DNA of 64,000 nucleotides, taken from the NCBI GenBank assembly GCA_965227335.1, contig CBDDFV010000008.1, positions 62,001 to 126,000 on the forward strand, written 5' to 3'. Origin of the DNA: CBDDFV01 sp965227335 (GTDB taxonomy: Bacteria; Planctomycetota; Phycisphaerae; Phycisphaerales; SM1A02). Made by a program: the position numbers and the translations under genes. The notes beneath the pieces are model-generated. The model saw only the letters and a list, made by a program, of their open reading frames with translations. It was not told the origin of the DNA and searched no databases. The number at the start of each line of letters is the position of its first letter. Position 1 is the stretch's first letter. Positions 1 through 8,774 of this stretch are shown piece after piece.

Positions 1-1548
1 CCCGAAGCGTTGATCGACACCTCGGGGGACTGCAGCCGCGCACTTGATCCGGGCGGCTGTCCGCCGACGTCGCTGCCCGCGTCGTTCCCGGCGTCATTCA
101 CGGAAGACGAGTGGATCCCGGCGGCGGAGGGCATGACGATCGGCATGCCGTACTTCGGACAGTTCGTCGCCCATGACCAGAGCTGGATCCGCGACGCCGC
201 GGACTTCTGGCTCGTCGAGCCCTTCGTTTTCGCAGCGGGCGCGGACGAAGCGGGGCTCTTTCACAACCGCAAGACGCCGGCGCTCGATCTCGACAACGTC
301 TACGAGTTCGGACCCGTCAACGGGCTCGGGCAGCCGGAGGGCGAGGCGTGGTACGACGAATCGAACCTGCGGTTCCGATTCGCGACCTCGGCGGTCTCGG
401 GGCGTCCCGACTTCCTGCGGAACGCGCTGGGCCGGGCGCTGACCGCGGATCCGCGCGACGACGAGAACGGCGTGGTGGGCCAGATGAACCTTGCGTTCCG
501 GATGCTCCACAACGCCGCGATCGACATGGTCATCGAACGCGACGACATCGACGAGGCGCAGCTCGAGATCGGCTCGGAGGCGTACTGGGCGATCTTCAAC
601 GAGGCGCGGAATTACACGATCGCGTATTACCAGGGACTGATCGCCGGCGAATACGCGCAGATGCTCAGCGGCCGTACGCTCTGGGACGCGCGGGCGGACG
701 AGTCGCATCCGGTCGGGTCGCTGGTCGATCCGTACCTGCCGCTCGAATTCGGCGGGGCCCTGTTCCGGCATCACACGATGGTCCCGAACGTCGCGCCGAA
801 CTACGCGGGGGCGCTGGTGTCGCCGGTGGATCCGGTGCTGCGTCACGGCGCTCCGTGGAACATGCTGTTCGGCCCCGGCGCGCCGCCGGCCGCAAAGTAT
901 GACCTCGCCCACGCGCCGGAGCTGCGGGACATCTTCAACCTGATCATTCCCGGTTCGCCGTTTCCGATCACGATGGACCTCGCCCAGGTGAACGTCCTGC
1001 GGGGTCGTGAGATGGAGCTGCCGAGCGGCGAGGAGTACCTCGCGTTCCTGCTCGACGAACTGGGCCTCGACGCATCGGCGGCGACGATTCGCGGCAAGAC
1101 GGTGCTCACGGCCCGCACCGCGCTGACCGTGCTCGATCCCGACGCGGACGCGGATCTGCTCGCCGATCTCGCGAACGGCGACACCGATCTCTACGCGTAC
1201 ATGCTGGCCGAAGGACAACTCAACGGCGGGCTGCTCGGTCCCGTCGGGCAGGACGTCATGGAGCGGACGTGGATCAGCCTGCTGGAGTTCGATGACTACA
1301 GCCTGATGGGCGCCTTCGCCGATCAGTTCACGCCGGAGCAAATGGCGTTCTTCCAGAACGCGACGATCGAAGGGCTGCTCGATCAGATCCTGCCCGCGGC
1401 GGACCTGTCGCGCGACGGCCTCGTGAACGCGACGGACCTCGCCATGATGCTCGCCCGCTGGGGGGCGACCGATGATCCGGCCGATCTCGACGGCGACGGC
1501 GTGGTCGGCGCGTCGGACATCATGCTGCTCATCGAGGCCTGGAACTGA
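1..1548 (+). CDS. Animal-type haem peroxidase with dockerin-like tail (5' partial)
   Basis: The reading frame is open at the left edge, so the start and any signal peptide lie outside the window; 515 residues are visible. The motif GQFVAHD (near residue 55 of the visible frame) matches the distal-His segment of animal haem peroxidases. It is followed by a DPRDDENG segment and an RMLHNAAID helix typical of the family, and by a FRHHTMVP segment where the proximal His is expected. The family oxidises small substrates with hydrogen peroxide. The last 50 residues hold two calcium-loop units (DLSRDGLVNATDLA and DLDGDGVVGASDIM), a dockerin-like tail also found on six other proteins here. Two more dockerin-tailed genes follow in the same direction. 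Family assignment is firm; substrate and location are inferred as extracellular. Confidence 0.85.
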   Translation, partial: PEALIDTSGDCSRALDPGGCPPTSLPASFPASFTEDEWIPAAEGMTIGMPYFGQFVAHDQSWIRDAADFWLVEPFVFAAGADEAGLFHNRKTPALDLDNVYEFGPVNGLGQPEGEAWYDESNLRFRFATSAVSGRPDFLRNALGRALTADPRDDENGVVGQMNLAFRMLHNAAIDMVIERDDIDEAQLEIGSEAYWAIFNEARNYTIAYYQGLIAGEYAQMLSGRTLWDARADESHPVGSLVDPYLPLEFGGALFRHHTMVPNVAPNYAGALVSPVDPVLRHGAPWNMLFGPGAPPAAKYDLAHAPELRDIFNLIIPGSPFPITMDLAQVNVLRGREMELPSGEEYLAFLLDELGLDASAATIRGKTVLTARTALTVLDPDADADLLADLANGDTDLYAYMLAEGQLNGGLLGPVGQDVMERTWISLLEFDDYSLMGAFADQFTPEQMAFFQNATIEGLLDQILPAADLSRDGLVNATDLAMMLARWGATDDPADLDGDGVVGASDIMLLIEAWN

Positions 1549-1629
1549 TCCGACCCCAAACAGCCTTGCTCGTCTGACCGCCGGGGGCGAGAATGCGATA
1601 CACGCCTTTTCCCCACGGAGGCCCCCCCG

Positions 1630-3237
1630 ATGAAGAATCTGGCTCTGCTGATCGCGCTGGCGATCACGGGCGCCGCGACCGCCGGCGACGAACTCACCGT
1701 CCTCGACGTCAGTCCCGCCGCTCGTTCGATCGGCGCGACCGTCAACGCGCCGATCGCGATCACGTTCGACCGCGCCGTCGATCTCGAGACCGTCACGACG
1801 GACTCCTTCTGGGCGTTCGGCAAGTGGAGCGGGACCGTGCGCGGCGACTACGCGACGAGCAACGGCGGGGCCACGGTGACGCTGACGCCCGATCGGCCGT
1901 TCTCCGCGGGCGAATCGGTGATGGTGATCCTGTCTCGCGATCTGCGGGGCATGGACGGGGTGACGCTGCGTCAATCCGGATACTCCTATCAGTTCTGGGT
2001 GCGGGCGAATCCGGCGACGCTCGACTTCGCCGAGATCGACTCGATGACGACGCGGACGACGCCGGGCGAGAGCAGCCGGGCGTACGGCGGCCTCGCCACC
2101 GACCTGAATCAGGACGGCCACGTCGACCTGACAATCGTGAACGAGGACACCGCCGACCTGCGGATCTTCATGAACGAAGCCGACGGCACAGGTCTGTTCG
2201 AGGACTTCATGCAGCCGACGACGCCGGTCAATGACCGGGCGAGCCCGTCGGAGCCTTCCGACTTCAACCGCGACGGGTTCGCGGACATCTGCGTGGCGAA
2301 CATCAACACCGCAAGCGTGTCGATCGTGCTCGGGAACGGGGACGGCACGTTCCAGCCGCAGCAGGAGGTTCCGGTCGGCTTCGCCCCGCGGGGCATCGCG
2401 GTGCTCGACGTGGACGGCGACGGCGACATCGACATCGTCAACACCAACGCGGACAGCGGCAACCTGTCGCTCATGCTCAACGACGGGACGGGCGTGTTCG
2501 GCCCGGCCGCGTTCTTCGAGGGCGGGACGTTCAACGAATGGGCGCTGGCGTCGGCGGACATGAACGAGGACGGACGGCTCGACCTCATCCTCGGCTCGCG
2601 CGGCGCCCAGCGGGTGGTCGTCCACACGTCCAACGGCGACGGGACATTCGACATCGCGTCCACCGCGCTCAACGTGGGCCAGGTGTGGATGCTGGTGATC
2701 GGCGACGTCAACAACGACGGCCACATCGACGTCTCGACCGCGAACAGCGGGAACAACGACGGCTCGATCCTCCTCGGCGACGGGACGGGCGGGGTCACGC
2801 TCAACAACCGGTACGACTGCGATAATTTCCCGCTCGCGACCGACCTCGGCGACATGGACGGCGACGGCGATCTGGACTGGGTCCTCTCGAGTTTCCAGGG
2901 CGACTGGTTCCTGTTCGAGAACCTCGGAGGCGGCTTCTTCGGGTTCCACCAGGAGTTCAACGCTCCGATCGCGGCGTCGTGCGCTCTCATGGCCGACATC
3001 GACACCGACGGCGATCTCGACCTCGCCCTGATTGACGAACTCGCGGATGTCGTCATCCTGATGCAACAGGCGGACGGGCTCGGCGTTGATCTCAACGGCG
3101 ACGGTTCCGTTGACGCGGCGGACCTCGCCATCCTCCTCGCGGCCTGGGGCTCCAATGACCCTCTGGCCGATCTGGATCAGAACGGCGTTGTTGATTCCAG
3201 CGATCTCGCCATCCTGCTCGCGAACTGGACCGGCTGA
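1630..3237 (+). CDS. Secreted FG-GAP/VCBS repeat protein with Ig-like domain and dockerin-like tail
   Basis: The ATG at 1630 follows an ACGGAGG-type ribosome site and begins a signal peptide (MKNLALLIALAITGAATAG). Residues about 20-135 resemble the SbsA/Big_5 Ig-like fold. The centre is a run of beta-propeller FG-GAP/VCBS blades, each with a calcium-loop such as DLNQDGHVDL, DFNRDGFADI, DVDGDGDIDI or DMDGDGDLDW. The C-terminus carries two dockerin-like units (DLNGDGSVDAADLA, DLDQNGVVDSSDLA). FG-GAP proteins are usually extracellular, calcium-dependent adhesion or scaffold proteins; no catalytic motif is visible. It is the middle gene of three dockerin-tailed genes. The gap to the peroxidase gene is 81 bp without an obvious terminator. 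Confidence 0.85.
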   Translation: MKNLALLIALAITGAATAGDELTVLDVSPAARSIGATVNAPIAITFDRAVDLETVTTDSFWAFGKWSGTVRGDYATSNGGATVTLTPDRPFSAGESVMVILSRDLRGMDGVTLRQSGYSYQFWVRANPATLDFAEIDSMTTRTTPGESSRAYGGLATDLNQDGHVDLTIVNEDTADLRIFMNEADGTGLFEDFMQPTTPVNDRASPSEPSDFNRDGFADICVANINTASVSIVLGNGDGTFQPQQEVPVGFAPRGIAVLDVDGDGDIDIVNTNADSGNLSLMLNDGTGVFGPAAFFEGGTFNEWALASADMNEDGRLDLILGSRGAQRVVVHTSNGDGTFDIASTALNVGQVWMLVIGDVNNDGHIDVSTANSGNNDGSILLGDGTGGVTLNNRYDCDNFPLATDLGDMDGDGDLDWVLSSFQGDWFLFENLGGGFFGFHQEFNAPIAASCALMADIDTDGDLDLALIDELADVVILMQQADGLGVDLNGDGSVDAADLAILLAAWGSNDPLADLDQNGVVDSSDLAILLANWTG

Positions 3238-5113
3238 CCCGGTCCGCCGATCCTGCGCACACGCGGTCGTTGCGATCGCGGCGGTGCTGTCCATCGGCGC
3301 GATCGCGTCGGGTCAGGATGTCGCCCGCTGGGCGGCGGGACGGGGAGGCGAGTTCGAGGCGTCGCGCAACTTCCGACGGGGCGATGACCCCGCCGCGCGG
3401 ATCGTCGCGTTCGACCTCGATCGCGCGGATCCGTACTCGGTCGTCTTCAGCACGCCCCCGCGCCGTGATGCGTTCATCGTCGCCCGCGACTGGGTGCGGT
3501 TTGAACTGTCGCTCGATCCGGAGGCGCCGCCGCCGGCGCGGCTGACGGGCGACGCCGCGCCGGATCTGCTGATCGCCCCCGCCGAGCGGGACGATTCCCG
3601 TCTGGACGTGCTGTCCGGCGCCTGGGACTTCCGGGATGTGCGAATCGGCCTCCACGAAACGAACGCGGGCACGCTCGGCGTCGACGGCGTCGCCTCAGCG
3701 GTCACGATCCATGCCCTCTTCGAGGTCGGCGGTCCCGGGACGGGGACGGTGAGCGTCGAAGCGGGCGGACTGATGACGGCGCGGCAGGATGCGCGGCTGG
3801 GTCTGAACGGCGGGTCGGCGACGGTGCTGCTCGACGGATTCGACGCCGCGCTCGTGATTGAAGGCGACCTGACGTTCGACGCGGGCGTCGCGGACATCTG
3901 GCGGGGGGGGCTGCTGGTCGTCAACGGCGAGACGCTGCTCGGCGCGCCGGGGCGTGGGGTCGAGATCGCGGCGGCGGGGCGCGACACGCTCCTGCAGTTC
4001 GACGATCTCCTCACGACGACGGGCGACGTGACCATGGACGTGCAACGCTTCGCCGAGGTGATCGTCGGCGACCGCTGCGTCCTCGGCGCGGCGTTCGACG
4101 CGACGACCGACCTGCGTTTCACCCAGTCGTACTTCACGCTTGACGACGACCTGATCATCGGGGACGCCGGCGCCGCCATGGTGACGCTCGCTCCCGGCGC
4201 GCTCGTCGCCGGCGACCTCGTGCTCGGCGCGGACGGCGGCGCCTCGGGCGGGCTGCGGATCGCCGGCGGAGACAGCCGGGCGGAGGTCGGGGCCGTGCGG
4301 GCCGGGGCCGGACGCGCGACGCTCGAACTCGCCGGCGGGGCGTGGCTGGAGGCGCGGGGCGACCTGTCGTTCGGCGAAGCGGCGGGCGGCGAACAGTCCG
4401 TGCGGATTGACGGTCGCGAGACGCTTCTCGATGTCTACGGCGACGTTCGGTTCGGCGCGGCCGGTCCGGTCGACGTACAGATGTCGAGCGACGCCGTGCT
4501 CATCGCCGACGCCGTCCATCTCGGATGTCACGCGACGTTCAGCGGGGCGGGGCGGATCATCGCGGATCTGGAATCGCGGGGGCGCATCACGCCGACCGGC
4601 CGGCTGCTGAACATCCGCGGCGGGACGACGTTGACGGACGACTCGGTGCTGCACATCGACGTCGCCCAGACCGCCGGCCGGGCCGCGGCGACGCCCGTGC
4701 TCGTAACGGGCGTCATCCGTCTGGGCGGCGAACTCGTGATCGACCTGCCTCGCGATTTCGATCCCGCGATCGGCGCGCCGATCGAGGTGCTGCGGGCGGA
4801 CGCGGTGACGGGCGACTTCTCGTCGGTGACGATCGGGGTGAGTCAGCGCGGGGTGTCGATGCGGGTGAAGATCCAGGATCGCTCGATCATCCTGGAACCG
4901 ATCGACGCGGGGATTGACGCGGACCTCAACCAGGACGGCCGGGTCGATCACGACGATCTCGCGGGTCTGCTCGGTCTGTGGGGCGACGACGGCGGCCGGA
5001 CGATCGCGGATCTGAATCGCGACGGCCGGGTCGATGCGGATGACCTGACGCTGTTCTTCGGCGCGTGGCCGGCGCCGACGTCGACGCCTGACGAGGTCGA
5101 TCAGTCGGCGTAA
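3191..5113 (+). CDS. Secreted beta-helix (autotransporter-repeat-like) protein with dockerin-like tail
   Basis: The frame contains a signal-peptide core (AVVAIAAVLSIGAIASGQ) at 3269-3319, but no ATG lies just before it. The best starts are TTG at 3188 or 3191, which overlap the preceding gene by about 50 bp and suggest coupling; ATG 3155 and GTG 3284 are alternatives, the last cutting into the signal peptide. The mature part is Gly/Asp/Val-rich with many short repeats ending in GDL or GDV, as in autotransporter-associated and PEP-CTERM-associated beta-helix proteins. A typical closing segment (GRITPTGRLLNIRGG) is followed by a beta-sandwich-like stretch. Two dockerin-like units finish the protein (DLNQDGRVDHDDLA, DLNRDGRVDADDLT). 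Function is unknown; a surface protein is likely. It overlaps the convergent gene downstream by 13 bp. Confidence 0.75.
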   Translation: MIPAISPSCSRTGPADPVRRSCAHAVVAIAAVLSIGAIASGQDVARWAAGRGGEFEASRNFRRGDDPAARIVAFDLDRADPYSVVFSTPPRRDAFIVARDWVRFELSLDPEAPPPARLTGDAAPDLLIAPAERDDSRLDVLSGAWDFRDVRIGLHETNAGTLGVDGVASAVTIHALFEVGGPGTGTVSVEAGGLMTARQDARLGLNGGSATVLLDGFDAALVIEGDLTFDAGVADIWRGGLLVVNGETLLGAPGRGVEIAAAGRDTLLQFDDLLTTTGDVTMDVQRFAEVIVGDRCVLGAAFDATTDLRFTQSYFTLDDDLIIGDAGAAMVTLAPGALVAGDLVLGADGGASGGLRIAGGDSRAEVGAVRAGAGRATLELAGGAWLEARGDLSFGEAAGGEQSVRIDGRETLLDVYGDVRFGAAGPVDVQMSSDAVLIADAVHLGCHATFSGAGRIIADLESRGRITPTGRLLNIRGGTTLTDDSVLHIDVAQTAGRAAATPVLVTGVIRLGGELVIDLPRDFDPAIGAPIEVLRADAVTGDFSSVTIGVSQRGVSMRVKIQDRSIILEPIDAGIDADLNQDGRVDHDDLAGLLGLWGDDGGRTIADLNRDGRVDADDLTLFFGAWPAPTSTPDEVDQSA

Positions 5114-6168
5114 CGGGCGCGGACGCGGGGGGCGAGGTAGTCCTCGAACGCGGAATCGAACGTGTGCACGGGTTTGAAGCCCCAGTCGTCGCGGGCGGCG
5201 GTGCAGTCGAGGTCGCGCGGCCAGGAATCAACGATCGACTGGCGCGCCGCGTCCGGCTGGAACGTGATGTCGCCGCAATCGGGAAACACCGATTCGACCT
5301 TCGCCTTGAACTCCGCGGCGGACGGATTGAAACTCGAGATGTTGTAGACGATGCGGGAGAGATCGGCCGCGTCGGCCGAGGCGAGCTGGAGCGTGGCGTC
5401 GATCGCCTCGGGCATGGTCATGAAGGGGATCGTGGTCGACTCGCGAACGAAGCAGGCGTAGGCCTCGCCCTTCGCCGCGGCGTGAATCATCTCCGGCCCG
5501 AAGTCGCTGGTCCCCCCGGAGGGAACGGTGTCCGCACTGATGAGCCCGGGGAACCGGACGGCGCGGAAATCGATGAGGTTGTCGACCTGGTCCTGGGCGA
5601 GCTGGCGGTAATGACGCGCGTAGTAGCGGCCGAGGTGTTCGCAATAAAGCTTGTTGCACCCGTACATCGTGGTCGGCGTGTTGTAGTCGTCCTCGCCGAC
5701 GGCGCCCGCCGCGGCCTTCGTGTCGAGGTCGGGCAGTCCGTACGCGGCGATCGAACTCGGAAAGATGAACCGCACCGGCCGACCGTGGGAACGCGCCTGC
5801 TCCGCCGCCAGTCGCAGCAGGTTGAGCGTGCCGCCGACGTTCACATCGTGCGCGGTTTCGGGCGTGAACTCGGCGCGGGTGCTGAGCAGCGCGGCGAGAT
5901 GGTAGATCTCCTCGATCTCGTACATCGAGAGGAGACGCGAGAGCAGGGCGGTGTCGCAGATGTCGCCGACGAACGTGTCCCGACAGAGGTCGCGCTGGGC
6001 TCTCGGCAGCTTGCGGAGATCCAGGGCGACAATCTCGTTGTTCCCCGCTTCGTGGAGCCGCTCGATGAGTCCGTGACCGACTTCTCCACCGGCTCCGGTG
6101 ACCAGGACGGCGGTCGTGCGGCGGGCGCCGAGTTCAGCGCCGGCGGCGCGGGCGGGCGTGGCGGTCAT
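5101..6168 (-). CDS. NAD-dependent SDR epimerase/dehydratase family protein, probable L-threonine 3-dehydrogenase
   Basis: The start is set at the ATG at 6168 (355 residues), because the upstream extension shows no family similarity. The N-terminus has the Rossmann motif VTGAGGEVGHG, and the active-site YGCNK gives the Tyr-x-x-x-Lys pair of extended short-chain dehydrogenases. The segment SGGTSDFGPEMIHAAAKGE followed by IPFMTMPEAIDA is characteristic of the SDR-type L-threonine 3-dehydrogenases, which oxidise threonine to 2-amino-3-ketobutyrate with NAD+. The usual partner, 2-amino-3-ketobutyrate CoA ligase (kbl), is not in the window. A UDP-sugar epimerase is the main alternative. The 3' end overlaps the convergent beta-helix gene by 13 bp. 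Confidence 0.8.
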   Translation of the reverse strand: MTATPARAAGAELGARRTTAVLVTGAGGEVGHGLIERLHEAGNNEIVALDLRKLPRAQRDLCRDTFVGDICDTALLSRLLSMYEIEEIYHLAALLSTRAEFTPETAHDVNVGGTLNLLRLAAEQARSHGRPVRFIFPSSIAAYGLPDLDTKAAAGAVGEDDYNTPTTMYGCNKLYCEHLGRYYARHYRQLAQDQVDNLIDFRAVRFPGLISADTVPSGGTSDFGPEMIHAAAKGEAYACFVRESTTIPFMTMPEAIDATLQLASADAADLSRIVYNISSFNPSAAEFKAKVESVFPDCGDITFQPDAARQSIVDSWPRDLDCTAARDDWGFKPVHTFDSAFEDYLAPRVRARYAD

Positions 6169-6267
6169 CGAGACGGTCTCCGAAGAAGGCGTCGGCGGGA
6201 ACGCAAACTGGTCCCGTTCAGCTATGAGGAAGGAGGGACGGGGAGCATTGTAACGTTGGACGGCCGA

Positions 6268-6273
6268 TATACT
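6268..6273 (+). promoter_or_regulatory. -10-like box TATACT upstream of small lipoprotein gene
   Basis: TATACT in the context GCCGATATACTCGG lies 67 nt before the ATG at 6341. No good -35 hexamer is found 16-18 nt upstream. It matches a recurrent box seen before several genes in this window. Confidence 0.4.
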
Positions 6274-6340
6274 CGGGATCACGGGTCCGCCGCGCATCCG
6301 GGCGCGTTCTTCCGGCGCGGCCGAACGACAAGGAGTGCTC

Positions 6341-6640
6341 ATGAAACGTCAGAGGATCAATCGGACGACCGGCGGGGCCATGATGTGGATGGGCGCGATG
6401 TGTGTGGGGCTGAGCGCGGCGTCGCTGATCGGTTGTGAGGAGAAGGCGAACCCGGTGCAGGCCACCACCCCGCCGCCTGCCGCGCAGCCGGTGGAGCCGC
6501 CCTCCTCGCCGGGCCGCCGGACCACGTCGGGCTTTCGACAGCCGGCGTTGGGCAAGGCGAAGGAGGCGTCGAAGAACACGCTGGACGAAGCCGCGCGTCG
6601 CCATGAGGAGCTGATGCGGGAGTTGGAGGACGACGGCTGA
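6341..6640 (+). CDS. Small putative lipoprotein
   Basis: This 99-residue protein starts at the ATG at 6341, preceded by AAGGAG at a good distance. A hydrophobic N-terminal segment ends in a lipobox (SLIGC, Cys32), so it is probably a lipid-anchored envelope protein. The rest is Pro-rich (residues about 40-58) and then a charged, probably helical tail (RRHEELMRELEDD). It is transcribed divergently from the dehydrogenase gene and ends 6 bp from the convergent kdsD gene. I do not recognise the family. Confidence 0.7.
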   Translation: MKRQRINRTTGGAMMWMGAMCVGLSAASLIGCEEKANPVQATTPPPAAQPVEPPSSPGRRTTSGFRQPALGKAKEASKNTLDEAARRHEELMRELEDDG

Positions 6641-6646
6641 TCGGCG

Positions 6647-7702
6647 TCAGGACTCGCGGAGGACCTTGATCGCGATCAGGTCCTGGACGTCGACGAGGCC
6701 GACGGGTTCGCCACGCTCGTTGACGACCGGAATCTCGTCGAGCCGGCGTTCGGTCATGAGTGCGACGGCGTCGCGGACCAGGTGGTTCGTCGTGAGGTGC
6801 TTCGGGGCCCGGGTCATGACTTCGCCGATGGGCTTCGTGAGCGAGGCGGGGGATTCGCTGAGCATGAGTCGCCGGAAGTCGCCGTCGGTGAAGATGCCGG
6901 CGAGCCGGCCGTCGTCGTCGACGATCAGCACCGCGCCCGCCCGTCGACCTTCGTGCGCGGTGCGGAGCGCGTCCTCGACGGAGGTCGCCGCGGGAATGAC
7001 CGGCAGGTTCTTCCCGACCTTGAATCGCAGCACATCCGTGATCGGACGCAACTGGGCGCCGAGCATGCCGCCCGGGTGCGTCTTCTGGAAGTCGTCGGCG
7101 TCGAAGTTGCGGCGTCGCGCGAGGGCGAGGGCGAGGGCGTCGCCGATCGCGACCGTCGCGGTGGTGGACGCGGTCGGGGCGAGATTGTGCGGACACGCCT
7201 CGGTGATCGCGCCGATCGAGACGTGCACATCGGACATCCGGGCGAGACGGGATTCGGGGTTCGACGTGATCGACAGGCGCGGCACGCCGTCCGCCTTCAG
7301 GATCGCGGCGAGCGTGACCGCCTCCTCCGTTTCGCCGGAGAACGACAGCAGCAGTGCGACGTCGTTGCGCCGGAAACGCCCGAGATCGCCGTGGACGGCT
7401 TCGGAGGGATGAACGACCGAAGAGGGCTGGCCGAGCGAGGAGAACGTCGCCGAGATCTTCGCCCCGATCAGGCCGGACTTGCCCATCCCGGACACGACGA
7501 CGTGTCCCTTGCATTTCTGCAGGAGGTCGAGCGCGTCGGACCACTGGCCCGCCGCGTCGCCGCCGACGGCGTCGGCGATCCGGATCACGGCGTCCGCCTC
7601 CGCCCGGAGGGCCTCGGCGATGAACGCCTGTTCGGCCGCCGGGGACTGCGCATCGGCGGCGCCGGCGTGCAGGTCGACGGACGGGGTCTGGCGGGTGCTC
7701 AT
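6647..7702 (-). CDS. kdsD: KpsF/GutQ-type D-arabinose-5-phosphate isomerase
   Basis: The enzyme interconverts ribulose 5-phosphate and arabinose 5-phosphate, the first committed step towards KDO for lipopolysaccharide. The 351-residue protein has the expected order: an N-terminal SIS sugar-isomerase domain (about residues 50-200, with GMGKSGLIGAKISATFSSLG and LLLSFSGETEE) and two CBS domains (about 230-350). The length fits the family. kdsA, two steps later in the same pathway, is at 27076-27924, so this bacterium probably makes KDO and has an outer membrane of Gram-negative type. The gene is divergent from scpA, with 82 bp between the start codons. Confidence 0.92.
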   Translation of the reverse strand: MSTRQTPSVDLHAGAADAQSPAAEQAFIAEALRAEADAVIRIADAVGGDAAGQWSDALDLLQKCKGHVVVSGMGKSGLIGAKISATFSSLGQPSSVVHPSEAVHGDLGRFRRNDVALLLSFSGETEEAVTLAAILKADGVPRLSITSNPESRLARMSDVHVSIGAITEACPHNLAPTASTTATVAIGDALALALARRRNFDADDFQKTHPGGMLGAQLRPITDVLRFKVGKNLPVIPAATSVEDALRTAHEGRRAGAVLIVDDDGRLAGIFTDGDFRRLMLSESPASLTKPIGEVMTRAPKHLTTNHLVRDAVALMTERRLDEIPVVNERGEPVGLVDVQDLIAIKVLRES

Positions 7703-7725
7703 GGGCGCGGATTCCGGGGGTGCGG

Positions 7726-7731
7726 TATCAT
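7726..7731 (+). promoter_or_regulatory. -10-like box TATCAT upstream of scpA
   Basis: TATCAT in the context GCGGTATCATGCGG lies 53 nt before the scpA ATG, inside the kdsD-scpA divergent gap. The same GGTATCAT sequence precedes other genes in this window. No -35 hexamer is evident. Confidence 0.45.
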
Positions 7732-7784
7732 GCGGAGTCAGTCGATTCCGAACCCGTCATTATATCGCCCCGGATGTCGCCGTC

Positions 7785-8774
7785 ATGCCGCTGCAGGAAG
7801 AGTACCAGGTCACCCTCGACGCCTTTCGCGGGCCCCTGGACCTGCTCCTGTATCTGATCCGGCGCGCCGAGGTCGATATCCATGACATCCCGATCCACCT
7901 GATCACCGAACAGTACCTCCAGTTCGTCCGCGGACTCGACGACGTCGATATCGAACTCGCCGGCGAGTTTCTCGTCATGGCGGCGACCTTGATCGAGATC
8001 AAGTCCCGCGCGCTCTCGCCGGCCCCCGTCGAGGAGCAGGAAGCGGTGGAGGGCGCGGCGGGGGACGGCGAATCGACCGACCCGCGGCTCGAACTCATCC
8101 GGCAACTGCTGGCCTACCAGCGGTACCGCACCGCGTCGGAACTTCTCGACGCGCGGCGGCTGGAGTTTCAGGACCGCTTTCCCAACCGACCCGCCCGTCC
8201 GCCTCTCGACGACAATGAGGATGACGCCGAAGACGAAATCGAACTCGACATGGACGACGTGCACGTCTTCGACCTGCACGCGGCGTACGAGCGGCTCGCC
8301 TCATCGATCGACTTCGCGCGGCTGGGCGATCACAAGGTTGAGGTCGACGACACGCCGATCGCGCTGCATCAGGCGGACCTCATGGATCGACTTGAACACG
8401 CGCCCGCGCACCGGATGACGCTGCAGCAGTCGTTCGAGGGGAAGTCGGTCGGCCAGCGGGTCGGCCTGTTCCTGGCGATGCTCGAACTCACGCGGATGCG
8501 CAAGATCCTCGTCCGACAGGAGGGGATCGATGAGCCGATCCAGATCGAGCGTAATCCGGACGCGCCGGAAGGCGACGTGATCGAAGCCGACGCACCGCCC
8601 CCGCCCGTGGTCACGACCGCCGGCGATCCGAGCGAGGCGCGTTCTTCCGCCCCGACTTCGGCCCCGACGTCCGCGCCGACGGCTTCTGATCCGACGTCCG
8701 GCGTGTCGACTGCTTCCGAGCCGATCCCTTCCGAGCCGATCCCGAGTTCGGACGATCCGACGACGAACGCGTAG
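7785..8774 (+). CDS. scpA: Segregation and condensation protein A
   Basis: ScpA is the kleisin subunit that bridges the SMC dimer with ScpB in chromosome condensation. The ATG at 7785 starts a typical ScpA N-terminus (FRGPLDLLLYLIRRAEVDI) followed by the LAGEFLVMAATLIEIKSR helix. An acidic linker (about residues 140-160) leads to the C-terminal winged-helix region (GQRVGLFLAMLELTRMRKI). After about residue 260 there is a non-conserved tail rich in Ser, Thr, Pro and Ala, with short repeats (APTSAPTSAPTA, SEPIPSEPIPSS). The last 164 bp overlap the convergent rluB gene. scpB, usually adjacent, is not in the window. Confidence 0.93.
   Translation: MPLQEEYQVTLDAFRGPLDLLLYLIRRAEVDIHDIPIHLITEQYLQFVRGLDDVDIELAGEFLVMAATLIEIKSRALSPAPVEEQEAVEGAAGDGESTDPRLELIRQLLAYQRYRTASELLDARRLEFQDRFPNRPARPPLDDNEDDAEDEIELDMDDVHVFDLHAAYERLASSIDFARLGDHKVEVDDTPIALHQADLMDRLEHAPAHRMTLQQSFEGKSVGQRVGLFLAMLELTRMRKILVRQEGIDEPIQIERNPDAPEGDVIEADAPPPPVVTTAGDPSEARSSAPTSAPTSAPTASDPTSGVSTASEPIPSEPIPSSDDPTTNA

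Noticed and set aside
94..3294. A 1066-codon open frame on the minus strand opposite the peroxidase and FG-GAP genes
   Set aside because: It is antisense to two genes with clear domains, its product is Arg/Val/Asp-rich with no recognisable motif, and such frames are expected opposite high-GC calcium-loop repeats.
8611..8774. Frameshift or assembly error as the cause of the scpA/rluB overlap
   Set aside because: Both frames end in proper stops and both tails have the low-complexity make-up expected of real extensions, so no error needs to be assumed.
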